DNA of 23,473 nt from contig JAYULM010000555.1 in NCBI GenBank assembly GCA_043763605.1, positions 1-23,473 on the forward strand. The letters are read 5' to 3'. The stretch comes from JACMIU01 sp043763605. Lineage in GTDB: Bacteria > Armatimonadota > Armatimonadia > Armatimonadales > Armatimonadaceae. Of this stretch, positions 15,592 to 22,948 are shown one piece after another. The stretch's first letter is position 1. Each line of letters opens with the position of its first letter. The notes beneath the pieces were generated by a model that had not been told where the DNA came from, made no database searches, and saw nothing but the letters and a program-made list of their open reading frames with translations. A program made the position numbers and the translations under genes.

Positions 15592-15772
15592 TACCTTTTT
15601 TCTGGTGGGCAACAAAACGTTATAAGATTCCTTGCAGGCGTCCCGGAGCGGGAGTTGCGGGAGAGGTTTTCCGCGCATCTCGCCTCCATGCGCAACGCGA
15701 CGCGGTCACAATCGATACCGTGTGTGTTCCGATGAGTGCAACCCGTAGGCGGCGGATCTTTGTCGCTCGCGC

Positions 15773-16498
15773 CTATAGATCTGCCGCTTCGAGAAAGCCG
15801 TCCTCCATGCGCAACACGCGGTCGGCTTGCCTCGCCAGTCGGTCGTCGTGGGTCACCATCAGGAACGCGACGCCGGTTTCCTTCGCGATCTCCCGGAGAA
15901 GTGCGAATACTTCCGCGCCGGAGCGGGAGTCGAGATTCCCGGTCGGTTCGTCGGCTAAAACGACCTTCGGTCTGTTGACCAGCGCGCGCACAATCGCGTT
16001 GCGTTGCTGCTGCCCGCCCGACAGTTTCCCCGGTGTCTTGTGCAACTGATCCGAGAGTCCCACACGCCCGAGTAGCATTTTCGCATAAGCAATGTCGTCC
16101 GGCGACGGCGTGCCTTTCGCAATCGTCACCGGCATCAGGACGTTTTCCAGGCACGTGAACTCGTCCAGGAGGTGATGAAACTGGAAGATGAAACCGATGG
16201 TACTCCCGCGAAGCCGCGCGAGTCCGTTCGCATCCAGCGTAGCGATGTTCGTGCCGTCGATAAGGACTTCGCCCGTGGTCGGCACGTCCAGCGCGCCGAG
16301 TATATTCAGTAGCGTCGATTTTCCCGACCCCGACTGCCCGATGATCGCGACGAATTCACCCGCCTGTGCTTCCATGTTGACGCCGTGCAACACCGCGACC
16401 GGGTTCGCCCCCCCGATGCCGTACGTTTTCGTCAAATTCACCGTGCGAACCACGGTACCTTTCGCGGGCACCGGAAAGGGTAGTAAAAGTTCTTTCAT
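15773..16498 (-). CDS. ABC transporter ATPase (LolD/MacB-type)
   Basis: This is the ATP-hydrolysing subunit of a MacB/LolCDE-like transporter. All motifs are present in the 241 residues: Walker A GQSGSGKST (54-62), Q-loop Gln106 in FIFQFHHLL, signature LSGGQ (159-163), Walker B VVLADEPTGNLDS (179 onwards) and the switch His217 in VTHDD. The FQFHHLLDEFTCLENV segment is characteristic of the LolD/FtsE/MacB-NBD group. It is the last gene of the DUF2141-adaptor-permease-ATPase series. A palindromic element of ~230 bases lies between it and the permease gene and ends 14 bases before its start codon, so its translation could be influenced by that structure. The Shine-Dalgarno is weak. Confidence 0.95.
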   Translation of the reverse strand: MKELLLPFPVPAKGTVVRTVNLTKTYGIGGANPVAVLHGVNMEAQAGEFVAIIGQSGSGKSTLLNILGALDVPTTGEVLIDGTNIATLDANGLARLRGSTIGFIFQFHHLLDEFTCLENVLMPVTIAKGTPSPDDIAYAKMLLGRVGLSDQLHKTPGKLSGGQQQRNAIVRALVNRPKVVLADEPTGNLDSRSGAEVFALLREIAKETGVAFLMVTHDDRLARQADRVLRMEDGFLEAADL

Positions 16499-16512
16499 AG
16501 TTGTCTCGATAG

Positions 16513-16745
16513 ATAGTGCGTCGCTCCCGTTTCTCTCTCACCCCCCTGCCCCCTCTCTCATCGGAATGAAAGAGGGGGAGTCCAGAGGCAAGACGTTAAC
16601 GCGTTTCCCGAACCGCCGACAAGCGGGACCGCCGAACTATCTCGGACACCCCCTCTTTCATTCCGATGAGAGAGGGGGCAGGGGGGTGAGAGAGAAACGG
16701 GGGGGTGAGAGAGAAAAGGGCGAGGGGGAGGGAGCGACGCACTAT
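16513..16745. repeat. Palindromic element R2 (same family as R1 and R3)
   Basis: An outer 16-base inverted pair (16513-16528 / 16730-16745) encloses C-rich/G-rich arms with the ATCGGAATGA turn and its inverse. The right side has an extra copy of the GGGGTGAGAGAGAAA segment. The loop (about 16581-16650) contains the family-specific segment also found at 1-24 and, inverted, at 18082-18115. The permease stop codon (16742-16744) lies in the outer right arm. It separates the permease and ATPase genes of one transporter. Confidence 0.9.
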
Positions 16746-18010
16746 CCCCGGATCGCCTCAACAGGATTCAACTTCGCCGCGCGCCGCGCCGGGAGCACGG
16801 CGGCGAGCATCGTTGAAAACGTCGCCGCCGAACACGCGCCGGTGAAAATCCAGCCGTTCAACTCCAGCGGAAATAGCGTCCCGTGTTTCGGAAACGGTGT
16901 CGGTCCGGGCGGCGCGGGGATCTGTGCCAGCGAAAGGAGTAGCGTCAGCGCGATGCCCGCACCGAGTAGGCTGCCGGAAAGCCCGATCAGTCCCGCCTCG
17001 ATAGTGAACACGCGCAGAATCTGCCCGTCGGTCGCACCCATGCTTTTCAGGATGCCGATCTGCTTGCCCTTCTGGACCACGGAAACGATCAGTACCGACG
17101 CTATCGCGAACGCCGACGCGAGAAGGGCGAACAGCGAGATCATGTCCCGCGAACCGTTCATGCCCTGAATCCCCTGCAGTTCGGTGCTGTTCGTCACCAG
17201 CCAGTTGTCCGTTTTATACGGCAGGGAACCGCTGATACGGGCCGCGACTTTGTCGGCGTCGAACGGGTTATCGACCTGCACCATGATTCGCGAAACGTTC
17301 GGTCCGAGTCCCAGCAGACTTTGCCCGGTGCGCCGCGTGCAGTAGATCAAGCCGAGGTCGCCGCCCTCGGTGCCGGTGCGGAAAATTCCGGCGACGCGAT
17401 ACGAGCCGGTCAGGTTAGCGTTCGCACCTTCGAGACGTACCCGCTCCCCGAGCCGCACCCCGGACTCGTCGGCGAGACGCCACCCGATCACGATTTCGTC
17501 CGGCGCGATGCCGACCCACTTCCCGGCGATCAGGTTTTTCGACAGCCCGACGATGCCATCCACTGCCGCCGGGTCGCCGCCGGTCAGCGACACGTTGAAC
17601 CGCTTCGCGCCGCGCCGTAATGTCGCCCCACCCTGCGCGACAGACGCCACAGCGCGCACCCCGGCGAAACTCTTGAGTTGCGTTTCTACCTTTTCAAATC
17701 CCTCGATCTCCTCGCGCTGTTGCTGCCGCTTCTGATCGCGTGTGGCGATGATATTCGCGGCAGACGCGACCCGGACCGCGTCCCGGGAATCGGTGTCGGC
17801 GAGCCGCACCGTCGTTTTCTCGACCGGCTTGACGACAATCGCGGGGAGCGAGCCGATCAGATCATCCACGATCTGCAACTGCACCCCGGCGATGATGGAG
17901 CGGATAAACAAGATCGCGACCACGCCGACCGCGACCGCGCCGACAGTCAACGCGGTCTGTCCTTTGTTGCTGGTTAAGTGCCGCAAGGCAAGCATCATCT
18001 CGAATCGCAT
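16742..18010 (-). CDS. FtsX-like ABC transporter permease (LolC/E- or MacB-type)
   Basis: This is the membrane subunit paired with the neighbouring ATPase. The 422-residue protein has the four-helix architecture: one helix at about 20-40 next to the cytoplasmic start (RHLTSNKGQTALTVGAVAVG), a large periplasmic domain, then three C-terminal helices near 289-312, 336-360 and 383-405. The ending ARRAAKLNPVEAIRG is typical of FtsX/MacB permeases. Within the C-terminal part KGKQIGILKSMGATDGQILRVF is the usual coupling region. The combination with a HlyD-type adaptor upstream suggests MacAB-like export of a drug, peptide or lipid rather than pure lipoprotein sorting. No TolC-type outer-membrane gene is in the window. 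Its stop codon lies in a palindromic element. Confidence 0.92.
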   Translation of the reverse strand: MRFEMMLALRHLTSNKGQTALTVGAVAVGVVAILFIRSIIAGVQLQIVDDLIGSLPAIVVKPVEKTTVRLADTDSRDAVRVASAANIIATRDQKRQQQREEIEGFEKVETQLKSFAGVRAVASVAQGGATLRRGAKRFNVSLTGGDPAAVDGIVGLSKNLIAGKWVGIAPDEIVIGWRLADESGVRLGERVRLEGANANLTGSYRVAGIFRTGTEGGDLGLIYCTRRTGQSLLGLGPNVSRIMVQVDNPFDADKVAARISGSLPYKTDNWLVTNSTELQGIQGMNGSRDMISLFALLASAFAIASVLIVSVVQKGKQIGILKSMGATDGQILRVFTIEAGLIGLSGSLLGAGIALTLLLSLAQIPAPPGPTPFPKHGTLFPLELNGWIFTGACSAATFSTMLAAVLPARRAAKLNPVEAIRG

Positions 18011-18021
18011 ATTTTATACTC

Positions 18022-18180
18022 CTCTCACCCCCCCGCCCCCTCTCTCATCGGAATGAAAGAGGGGGAGTCCGAGTTAGTCTAGTGGTCCCGCTTGTCGGGC
18101 GGTCCGGGAAACGCGGCGGCGTGTCGCCCCTGAACTCCCCCTCTTTCATTCCGATGAGAGAGGGGGCGGGGGGGTGAGAG
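18022..18180. repeat. Palindromic element R3 (same family, inverted relative to R2)
   Basis: Arms at 18022-18068 and 18134-18180 are perfect 47-base inverted copies. The loop (18069-18133) carries the family segment in reverse orientation relative to R1 and R2. The element lies between the adaptor and permease genes. It supplies the last dozen codons and the TGA stop of the adaptor gene, and ends 11 bases before the permease start. Confidence 0.92.
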
Positions 18181-19684
18181 AAGGCGTCACCACCTGCCCC
18201 GGCGACGCCGTCCCCGGATCGGCAACCACAGAATCCGCCTCTGTTAGCCCTGCCGACACTGGCACCCCATCCGGTCCCGCCGACTCCGCCGTAATCGTCT
18301 TCTTACGCACCTTGCCATTTTCCACCAGTAGCACTGTGGAAAAGCCGCCCGCCGTGGTCACGCTCTGGAGCGGTACCACCAGGCGCGGCGCGGCTTTCGC
18401 GGTGACGATGTTGACGGATAAGGTTTGCCCCGGTCGGAGCCACGCGGGAACGGTCAACGGGTCCAGTTTCACCGTCACCTGCCCCTTGTCGGCGTCCACT
18501 TCCGCGCCGATCTCGCGCACGACGGCTTGCACCGTTTCGCCGGGGAACGCCGCCGCGCTAATCACCGCTTCCTGCCCGACGCGCACCCGCCCGAGATTGT
18601 CCTCGTCCAGCGCGACGCGGATCTCGGGCTTCCCGGTGCGTACCAGTTTCACCAACGCCTGACTCGGTCCGGTGACCCCTCCGACCTCGGTGACGATGCC
18701 GGTGATCGTGCCGCCGAACGGAGCGGTGACGACGGCGTCCCCGAGACGGTCCCGGGTCACGCGCAACGCCAGCCGCGCCTCGGCGAGCCGGTTCCGGGCG
18801 GCGGATTCCGCCCGCTCCGCTTCCGTGACACGGGCGCGGGCGACAGAAACATCCTCGACGCGGGGGAGGGCTTGGAGCGACGCTATCGCCGCGTCGCCGC
18901 TGGCGTTCGCCCCCGCAACCGTGGCTTCGGCGGCGCGTATCTCGGCTTGTATTTGCGCCAACTGCTCGGGGCGCGCGGGCTTCTTGAGTTCGGCTTCGCG
19001 CGCCAACAGGTTTTCCAGCGTTTCCCGCGCCGAATCTCGCGCCGTTTCGGCGGCGTCCGCGACCGACTGCGCGACCGCGCCCTGCGCGGCGAGGCTTTTC
19101 TGGCGGGCGTAATCGCGCTCGGCTTGCTTCAAATTCACTTTCGCCTGCGCCACCTGCGCCGCGATCTGCCCGCGCTGCTCGCCGGTCGCACCGGCGCGCA
19201 GTTCGGCGATTCTCTGACGTTTCCCGGCGAGGTTCGCCTCGGCGACGGCGACCGCCTGCCTCGCGTCCGCCTGCGCTTTCGCAATATCGGATGCGAGTGC
19301 CGGGCGCGACGCGACGGCGAGGCTTGCCCGCGCGGTGAGAACGGCGTCCCGTGCCTGTGCCAGCGAGACTTCCGCCGTGCGCACCGCTTCCACGCTTTGC
19401 GCCGACTCCGCGCGGAGCACCCTGTCGTCAAGCCGCGCGATCACCTGCCCCGCCCGCACCACGTCGCCCTCACGCACCAGGAGTTCGGCGACCCGTCCCC
19501 CGGTCTGCGCCCCGACATTGGTTTCTGTGCGCCCGCGCACCTCGCCTGACGCGGCAACGGTTTCCGCGACCGTACGCGTAACCGGATGCACCACCGCTAC
19601 CCCGGGCGGCTTGCGGTTCATCAGGAAATAGCCGCCGACAACCGCGACCGGCAATAGAAAAATTAAGGGTTTGGGAAACTTCAC
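18146..19684 (-). CDS. HlyD/MacA-like periplasmic adaptor (membrane fusion protein)
   Basis: The 512-residue adaptor joins an inner-membrane transporter to an outer-membrane channel. It has an N-terminal anchor (KFPKPLIFLLPVAVVGGYFL), a lipoyl-like half-motif (VGAQTGGRVAELLVREGDVVRAGQVIARLDD), a long Ala/Arg/Glu-rich coiled-coil hairpin at about 85-255, the second lipoyl half (VTAPFGGTITGIVTEVGG) and beta-barrel and membrane-proximal domains. I start at GTG 19684 with GGGAG upstream; a longer in-frame start at 19720 lacks such a site. It follows the DUF2141 gene by 53 bases and precedes permease and ATPase genes, as in MacAB. The last residues, LTPPPPLSSE, are encoded by a palindromic element, so the original C terminus has been replaced or extended. 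Confidence 0.9.
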   Translation of the reverse strand: MKFPKPLIFLLPVAVVGGYFLMNRKPPGVAVVHPVTRTVAETVAASGEVRGRTETNVGAQTGGRVAELLVREGDVVRAGQVIARLDDRVLRAESAQSVEAVRTAEVSLAQARDAVLTARASLAVASRPALASDIAKAQADARQAVAVAEANLAGKRQRIAELRAGATGEQRGQIAAQVAQAKVNLKQAERDYARQKSLAAQGAVAQSVADAAETARDSARETLENLLAREAELKKPARPEQLAQIQAEIRAAEATVAGANASGDAAIASLQALPRVEDVSVARARVTEAERAESAARNRLAEARLALRVTRDRLGDAVVTAPFGGTITGIVTEVGGVTGPSQALVKLVRTGKPEIRVALDEDNLGRVRVGQEAVISAAAFPGETVQAVVREIGAEVDADKGQVTVKLDPLTVPAWLRPGQTLSVNIVTAKAAPRLVVPLQSVTTAGGFSTVLLVENGKVRKKTITAESAGPDGVPVSAGLTEADSVVADPGTASPGQVVTPSLTPPPPLSSE

Positions 19685-19737
19685 ATTATTCTCCCGCGAC
19701 GACCCCGCCGCGTACGACACTCCGGACCGCTCGAATT

Positions 19738-20241
19738 TTAGGGATACCAGAGGCTCACAGAGATCGCCTTGCCCGTGTTCGCCATGTCGAATTTCGCCTC
19801 ATTGAAACGAGCGGCGCGCATTTTAGGGCGCGGGTTGTTGGACGCGGCGACCCCCTCTTTCGGCTTGCCGTACCAGTGCATATCGAGTTTGTTGTTGCTG
19901 TTTTCGTCGTGATGCACGGAAAGGGCGTAGGTACCCGGGGGCAGATCGGCGAACGTGATCGTCACCTGATTCGCGCCCACACCCATAAACTGGGACAGGG
20001 TCAGGTCGCGCATCTTGAACGCCTGCCCCGGCTTGTCGGGGTAGCCTTTATCCTGCGAAAACAACAGGACATGGAGTACGCCTTTGTTGCTCCGCAGTTT
20101 GTCGAACGTGACGATCAGCGTACTTTTCGCCTTGGCTTCCGGTTCGGGCGGGGTTTGCGCCGCGCCCGGGATTGACGACAGGAGTAGCCCCAGCGTCAGC
20201 AACGTGGCGGTTCCCGCGTGAAGATAGGTTGATTTTTTCAT
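19738..20241 (-). CDS. DUF2141 secreted protein
   Basis: The 167-residue protein has a signal peptide (MKKSTYLHAGTATLLTLGLL, cleavage near GAAQ). The mature part reads as a DUF2141 domain: STLIVTFDKLRSNKGVLHVLLF at the start, FADLPPGTYALSVHHDENSN in the middle and LDMHWYGKPKEGVAASNN near the end. Family members are periplasmic or secreted beta-sandwich proteins of unknown role. I start at ATG 20241 with AAGGAAG upstream; the open frame extends further but has no better start. A sigma70-type promoter lies 135-165 bases upstream. It is the first gene of the probable export operon with adaptor, permease and ATPase, so it may be a periplasmic accessory of that system. Confidence 0.88.
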   Translation of the reverse strand: MKKSTYLHAGTATLLTLGLLLSSIPGAAQTPPEPEAKAKSTLIVTFDKLRSNKGVLHVLLFSQDKGYPDKPGQAFKMRDLTLSQFMGVGANQVTITFADLPPGTYALSVHHDENSNNKLDMHWYGKPKEGVAASNNPRPKMRAARFNEAKFDMANTGKAISVSLWYP

Positions 20242-20375
20242 GTCGCTTCCTTTACTTTCCTGTCGGAGTTTTCCGACCGTTTCGCACCACACAGCCCCAC
20301 CTGCCCGATAGCGCGTTTTCGCCGGGAACGACCGTCGCACCGTATTGTTTGTCCATGACAGTCCTAACAACACAA

Positions 20376-20405
20376 ATTATACAGACAAGTTCGATTATTT
20401 TTCAA
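20376..20405 (-). promoter_or_regulatory. Sigma70-type promoter of the DUF2141-export operon
   Basis: TTGAAA (20400-20405) and TATAAT (20376-20381) on the minus strand are 18 bases apart, giving a leader of about 128 bases. The -10 lies in CTGTATAATTTGT. A near-identical 13-base word overlaps the tetR start (21275-21290 region), which suggests shared control by the TetR protein. Confidence 0.6.
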
Positions 20406-20434
20406 CGCATAGTTTCGCTTTTTTCGGTCGAGTC

Positions 20435-20580
20435 GGGGAACTGCGTTCCTCCGCTGGAAGTGAAGCACTTGGTGTTCCTGCGGAACGCGGAAAACGCGAC
20501 GTTGCCCCGCGAACCGCACCGTCTCCCTAATCCGCAGGATTACCAAGTGCTTCACTTCCAGCGGAGGAACGCAGTTCCCC
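20435..20580. repeat. Palindromic element at the 3' end of the tetR gene
   Basis: The arms 20435-20473 and 20542-20580 are perfect 39-base inverted copies. Similarity continues inward to about 20484 and 20531 with two mismatches. The last 17 codons and the TAG stop of the TetR gene are inside it. A degenerate direct copy of the outer 23 bases follows at about 20587-20610, within the same gene. As RNA it would form a long hairpin between tetR and the DUF2141 promoter and might limit read-through. Confidence 0.88.
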
Positions 20581-21279
20581 GAAACCAGCGGACGAACCAA
20601 GTTCCCCGCCCACCCCGCGCAGAAACGCGTCCATAAGATGCGCCTCCCACTCGACGCGGGGGATTTCCAACCCCTCCGGGAAACTTTCCGGCTGGAAAAT
20701 CTGCCAGAACAGGTAATCGAGCACGGCAACCGGAAGTGGTCGCAGTTCCCCATTCGCGACGCCCTCGGCGAACAGGGCGCGTGTCGCCTCATGCAACGCC
20801 GCCATGCTCTGTCCCACCTTCGCCTTTTGACGCGGTGCCAGATGCGGTAATGCGTCATATACCATCGCTTCGGAGATGTCCTCCCCGACGTTGGCTTCAA
20901 ATTCCGGCAAATGCCCCTCGCGCCGCCCGGAAACGAACCGACCCAACCGCTCCCTGACCGTCAACTCGCGCAGGTTCAGCACGCGGATCACTTCCGCATG
21001 GACATACCCGAGCATGTCGGTCACGCTTTCCACGAAAATGTCGGCTTTGCCCCGGTAATGATAGTAGAGGGTCGCCCGCGTCACTTCGGCGGCTTCGGCG
21101 ATGTCGCCCATCGAAACCGACGCATAACCGCGCTCATTGAAAAGACGGACGGCGTGGCGGCGTATGCTCTGGCGTGTGTCGTCGGCGTCACCTTCCGTCA
21201 GCGGTCGTCGCCCGGGGGCGCGCGCCGGTCGCCCGCGCCGGGTCTTCGCGCCCGCGCCGCTTTCCGTTTCTTCCGACAT
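20527..21279 (-). CDS. TetR-family transcriptional regulator
   Basis: The 250-residue protein has the TetR helix-turn-helix at about 34-80 (RQSIRRHAVRLFNERGYASV followed by MGDIAEAAEVTRATLYYHYR) and a C-terminal ligand/dimer domain of normal length. The N-terminal tail contains RRGRPARAPGRRP, an AT-hook-like basic motif around GRP, which is unusual in this family. The last ~25 residues (GSSAGFGELRSSAGSEALGN) come from a palindromic element and its direct copy, so the native C terminus probably ended near VGGELG. Its promoter overlaps an imperfect inverted repeat, suggesting autoregulation. The downstream, same-strand DUF2141/adaptor/permease/ATPase genes are the likely targets, as is common for TetR genes beside efflux operons. 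The ligand is unknown. Confidence 0.9.
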   Translation of the reverse strand: MSEETESGAGAKTRRGRPARAPGRRPLTEGDADDTRQSIRRHAVRLFNERGYASVSMGDIAEAAEVTRATLYYHYRGKADIFVESVTDMLGYVHAEVIRVLNLRELTVRERLGRFVSGRREGHLPEFEANVGEDISEAMVYDALPHLAPRQKAKVGQSMAALHEATRALFAEGVANGELRPLPVAVLDYLFWQIFQPESFPEGLEIPRVEWEAHLMDAFLRGVGGELGSSAGFGELRSSAGSEALGNPAD

Positions 21280-21281
21280 AT

Positions 21282-21304
21282 TATACAGTTCCGTCTATTT
21301 TATA
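21282..21304. promoter_or_regulatory. Candidate TetR operator
   Basis: TATACAGT (21282-21289) and ATTTTATA (21297-21304) form an imperfect inverted repeat (6 of 8 positions) around TCCGTCT. It overlaps the tetR -10 and is AT-rich in a GC-rich setting, compatible with a regulator that has an AT-hook-like tail. The left half recurs at the DUF2141 promoter (20376-20384). Confidence 0.4.
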
Positions 21305-21328
21305 CCGCAGGTCCGATTCTCCTGTCAA
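21299..21328 (-). promoter_or_regulatory. Sigma70-type promoter of tetR
   Basis: On the minus strand TTGACA (21323-21328) and TATAAA (21299-21304) are 18 bases apart. Transcription would begin only about 10-15 bases before the ATG at 21279, so the leader is very short. It is back to back with the divergent promoter at 21334-21362. Confidence 0.65.
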
Positions 21329-21333
21329 GTCCC

Positions 21334-21362
21334 TTGACCAAAGCCTTCGTTTCGGGTACCAT
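21334..21362 (+). promoter_or_regulatory. Sigma70-type promoter of the parvulin gene
   Basis: TTGACC (21334-21339) and TACCAT (21357-21362) are 17 bases apart, giving a leader of about 70 bases. Its -35 is only five bases from the -35 of the divergent tetR promoter, so binding events at either could affect both. Confidence 0.55.
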
Positions 21363-21439
21363 TTCACGGCAACTTTGCCGGGGAAGTCTTTCCCCACCAT
21401 CTTAAAGAAACGTCTTACAACGACGAGGTATCGCCGCTC

Positions 21440-22651
21440 ATGTCCTTTTCCCGTGCCGCTTATTTCGCGGCAACCGTGACCCTAATCGCCGCCGCCGTCA
21501 ACGCACCGGCGACCGCACAGGAGCCATCGGCTCCCGCCCCGCAACCAGCGGCACCTCAACAATCGGGGCCACCTGCTCCCGCACTGCAACCCGCACCCGC
21601 GCCGCAACAGGCACCGACTCCCGCACCGGCACCGAAGCCATTCCCCGCTCCCAAAGCACCGCGCCCGACCCCGCCACCGGGGATGCCGCCGCCGGCGGTT
21701 CTGCCGCCGCTCGTCAAACTGCCCGCCGGAGTCGCCGCCCGCGTCAACGGTGCCGATCTGACCTACGACGCGCTTGCCGCCATGCTGAAATCGTGGGGCG
21801 GTCGGCCGCTTTTAGAGCGCGCGGTACAGGCTAAAGTGATCGAATTGGAGGCGAAGAAATACGGTGCGACCGTCACCGCCGCCGAACTCAAGGCGGAGGT
21901 CGCCCGGGCGAAACAGGACGAGATAAACCGTCTCCGGGACAGCGGTGCCGGGATGATGCCGTGGTCGGAGATCGCGGCGCGTAACGGCGTTTCCGACGGC
22001 TACGTCGCCGACAACGTACGCCTCGGCTTGCTCGCCCGCAAGACGTTCCAGAAGGCAATCGAGAAAAATATCCCGAGCATCGTGGGACAGATCAAAGTCG
22101 CCCACATCCTGATTCCGACCGTGGATCTCGCGCCGCCCAAGCCCGACGCGACGCCGAAAACGCCGGAAGAGGAAGCGAAGCGCGACGCTGAAGCGAAGGC
22201 GAAAGCAGAGGGGATTCTCGCCGACATCGTGGCAAAAAAGATCACATTCGAGGACGCCGCGCGGCAGTTTTCCGCCGACAAGACTCCGAACGGTCAGGGT
22301 AGCGCACCCAACGGCGGCGTACTCCCCTACACCGGCAGAAGCCTGTGGGACCCGGCATTCGACAAGGCGGCGTTTGACCTCGCCAAGCCGGGCGATATGA
22401 CCCCGTCTCCGATACGCTCGCGCGTGGGCTATCACATTATCAAGCTGATCCAAAAAGGCACTGATGCCCCCGCCGCCGAAAAAGCCGCGTACAATAAGGA
22501 GCAGGTGGCAATACAGTCGCAGAACCCGCAAGCGGTGACCCAGTGGGTGCAGTACCTGATGTCAACCGCGAAGGTCAGTTATGGCGCGTCTGCCGCACCG
22601 GCACCGAAAAAACCGTCGGCAAAACCGGCTTCGACGGCGAAGACGCCGTAG
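21440..22651 (+). CDS. SurA/PrsA-like parvulin peptidyl-prolyl isomerase, exported
   Basis: The enzyme would assist folding of envelope or secreted proteins by cis-trans isomerisation of prolyl bonds. The 403-residue protein has a signal peptide (MSFSRAAYFAATVTLIAAAV, cleavage after TAQ near 27). A Pro/Ala-rich linker at 28-95 and a SurA_N-like helical region at about 95-215 (VAARVNGADLTYDALAAML) follow. A rotamase domain lies at about 218-345 (KVAHILIP, FSADKTPNGQGS, NGGVLPYTG, VGYHIIKLI). An acidic/Lys-rich insertion, KTPEEEAKRDAEAKAKAEGI, sits after the first strand. The C-terminal tail is Ala/Pro/Lys-rich. A possible GAGG site lies 11 bases before the ATG. It is divergent from tetR with back-to-back promoters. 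Parvulin assignment is firm; SurA versus PrsA role is not. Confidence 0.9.
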   Translation: MSFSRAAYFAATVTLIAAAVNAPATAQEPSAPAPQPAAPQQSGPPAPALQPAPAPQQAPTPAPAPKPFPAPKAPRPTPPPGMPPPAVLPPLVKLPAGVAARVNGADLTYDALAAMLKSWGGRPLLERAVQAKVIELEAKKYGATVTAAELKAEVARAKQDEINRLRDSGAGMMPWSEIAARNGVSDGYVADNVRLGLLARKTFQKAIEKNIPSIVGQIKVAHILIPTVDLAPPKPDATPKTPEEEAKRDAEAKAKAEGILADIVAKKITFEDAARQFSADKTPNGQGSAPNGGVLPYTGRSLWDPAFDKAAFDLAKPGDMTPSPIRSRVGYHIIKLIQKGTDAPAAEKAAYNKEQVAIQSQNPQAVTQWVQYLMSTAKVSYGASAAPAPKKPSAKPASTAKTP

Positions 22652-22700
22652 ATACGGAGTCGCGGTAGATCGGGAATAGGCGTGGTTTTCGGAGCGGTTC

Positions 22701-22731
22701 GGGGTTTTGGGCTTTCCGGGGGTTTCCCGGG
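22701..22731 (+). other. G-quadruplex-type motif downstream of the parvulin gene
   Basis: Four G-runs (4, 3, 5 and 3 Gs) separated by loops of 4, 6 and 6 bases fit the usual G3+N1-7 pattern. They lie in a G/T-skewed stretch (22678-22785) that also contains a direct GGTTCGGAGC pair. In a GC-rich genome this may be chance. No gene is seen in 22652-22948. Confidence 0.35.
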
Positions 22732-22771
22732 AATTCGGTTTGTTTCGGTGGTTTTTGGCGGTTCGGAGCGG

Positions 22772-22903
22772 TTCGGAGCGTGAACGCTTCCGCTATGCGC
22801 CTTCGGCGGGAACCCTTCGGGTTTAGGGAAGCATCGCACCGATGGTCTCCCCGCTCGCAGAGCGTCCGCCGAAGGCGCATAGCGGAAGCGTTCACGCTCC
22901 GAA
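22772..22903. repeat. Palindromic element between the parvulin and PNPOx-like genes
   Basis: The arms 22772-22809 and 22866-22903 are perfect 38-base inverted copies around a 56-base loop, which itself holds an AACCC-TTC-GGGTT hairpin. The arm sequence differs from the C-rich family at 16513/18022. It ends about 45 bases before the next start codon and might also act in transcription termination, though no T-run follows. Confidence 0.88.
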
Positions 22904-22948
22904 AAACTCCGGGAAACACGCCCGGAACAATCCGACAACCACGCGGCA

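Noticed and set aside
15514..15735. Small plus-strand ORF over the promoter at 15563-15591
   Set aside because: It covers a near-consensus promoter on the other strand, has no ribosome-binding site and no family resemblance.
15588..16154. 188-codon minus-strand frame overlapping the ABC ATPase
   Set aside because: It is a shadow in another frame of a gene with all ABC motifs; composition is Arg/Gly-rich.
18425..19549. Long plus-strand open frame opposite the adaptor gene
   Set aside because: It is an Arg/Gly-rich shadow caused by GC codon bias; the minus-strand adaptor has clear domains.
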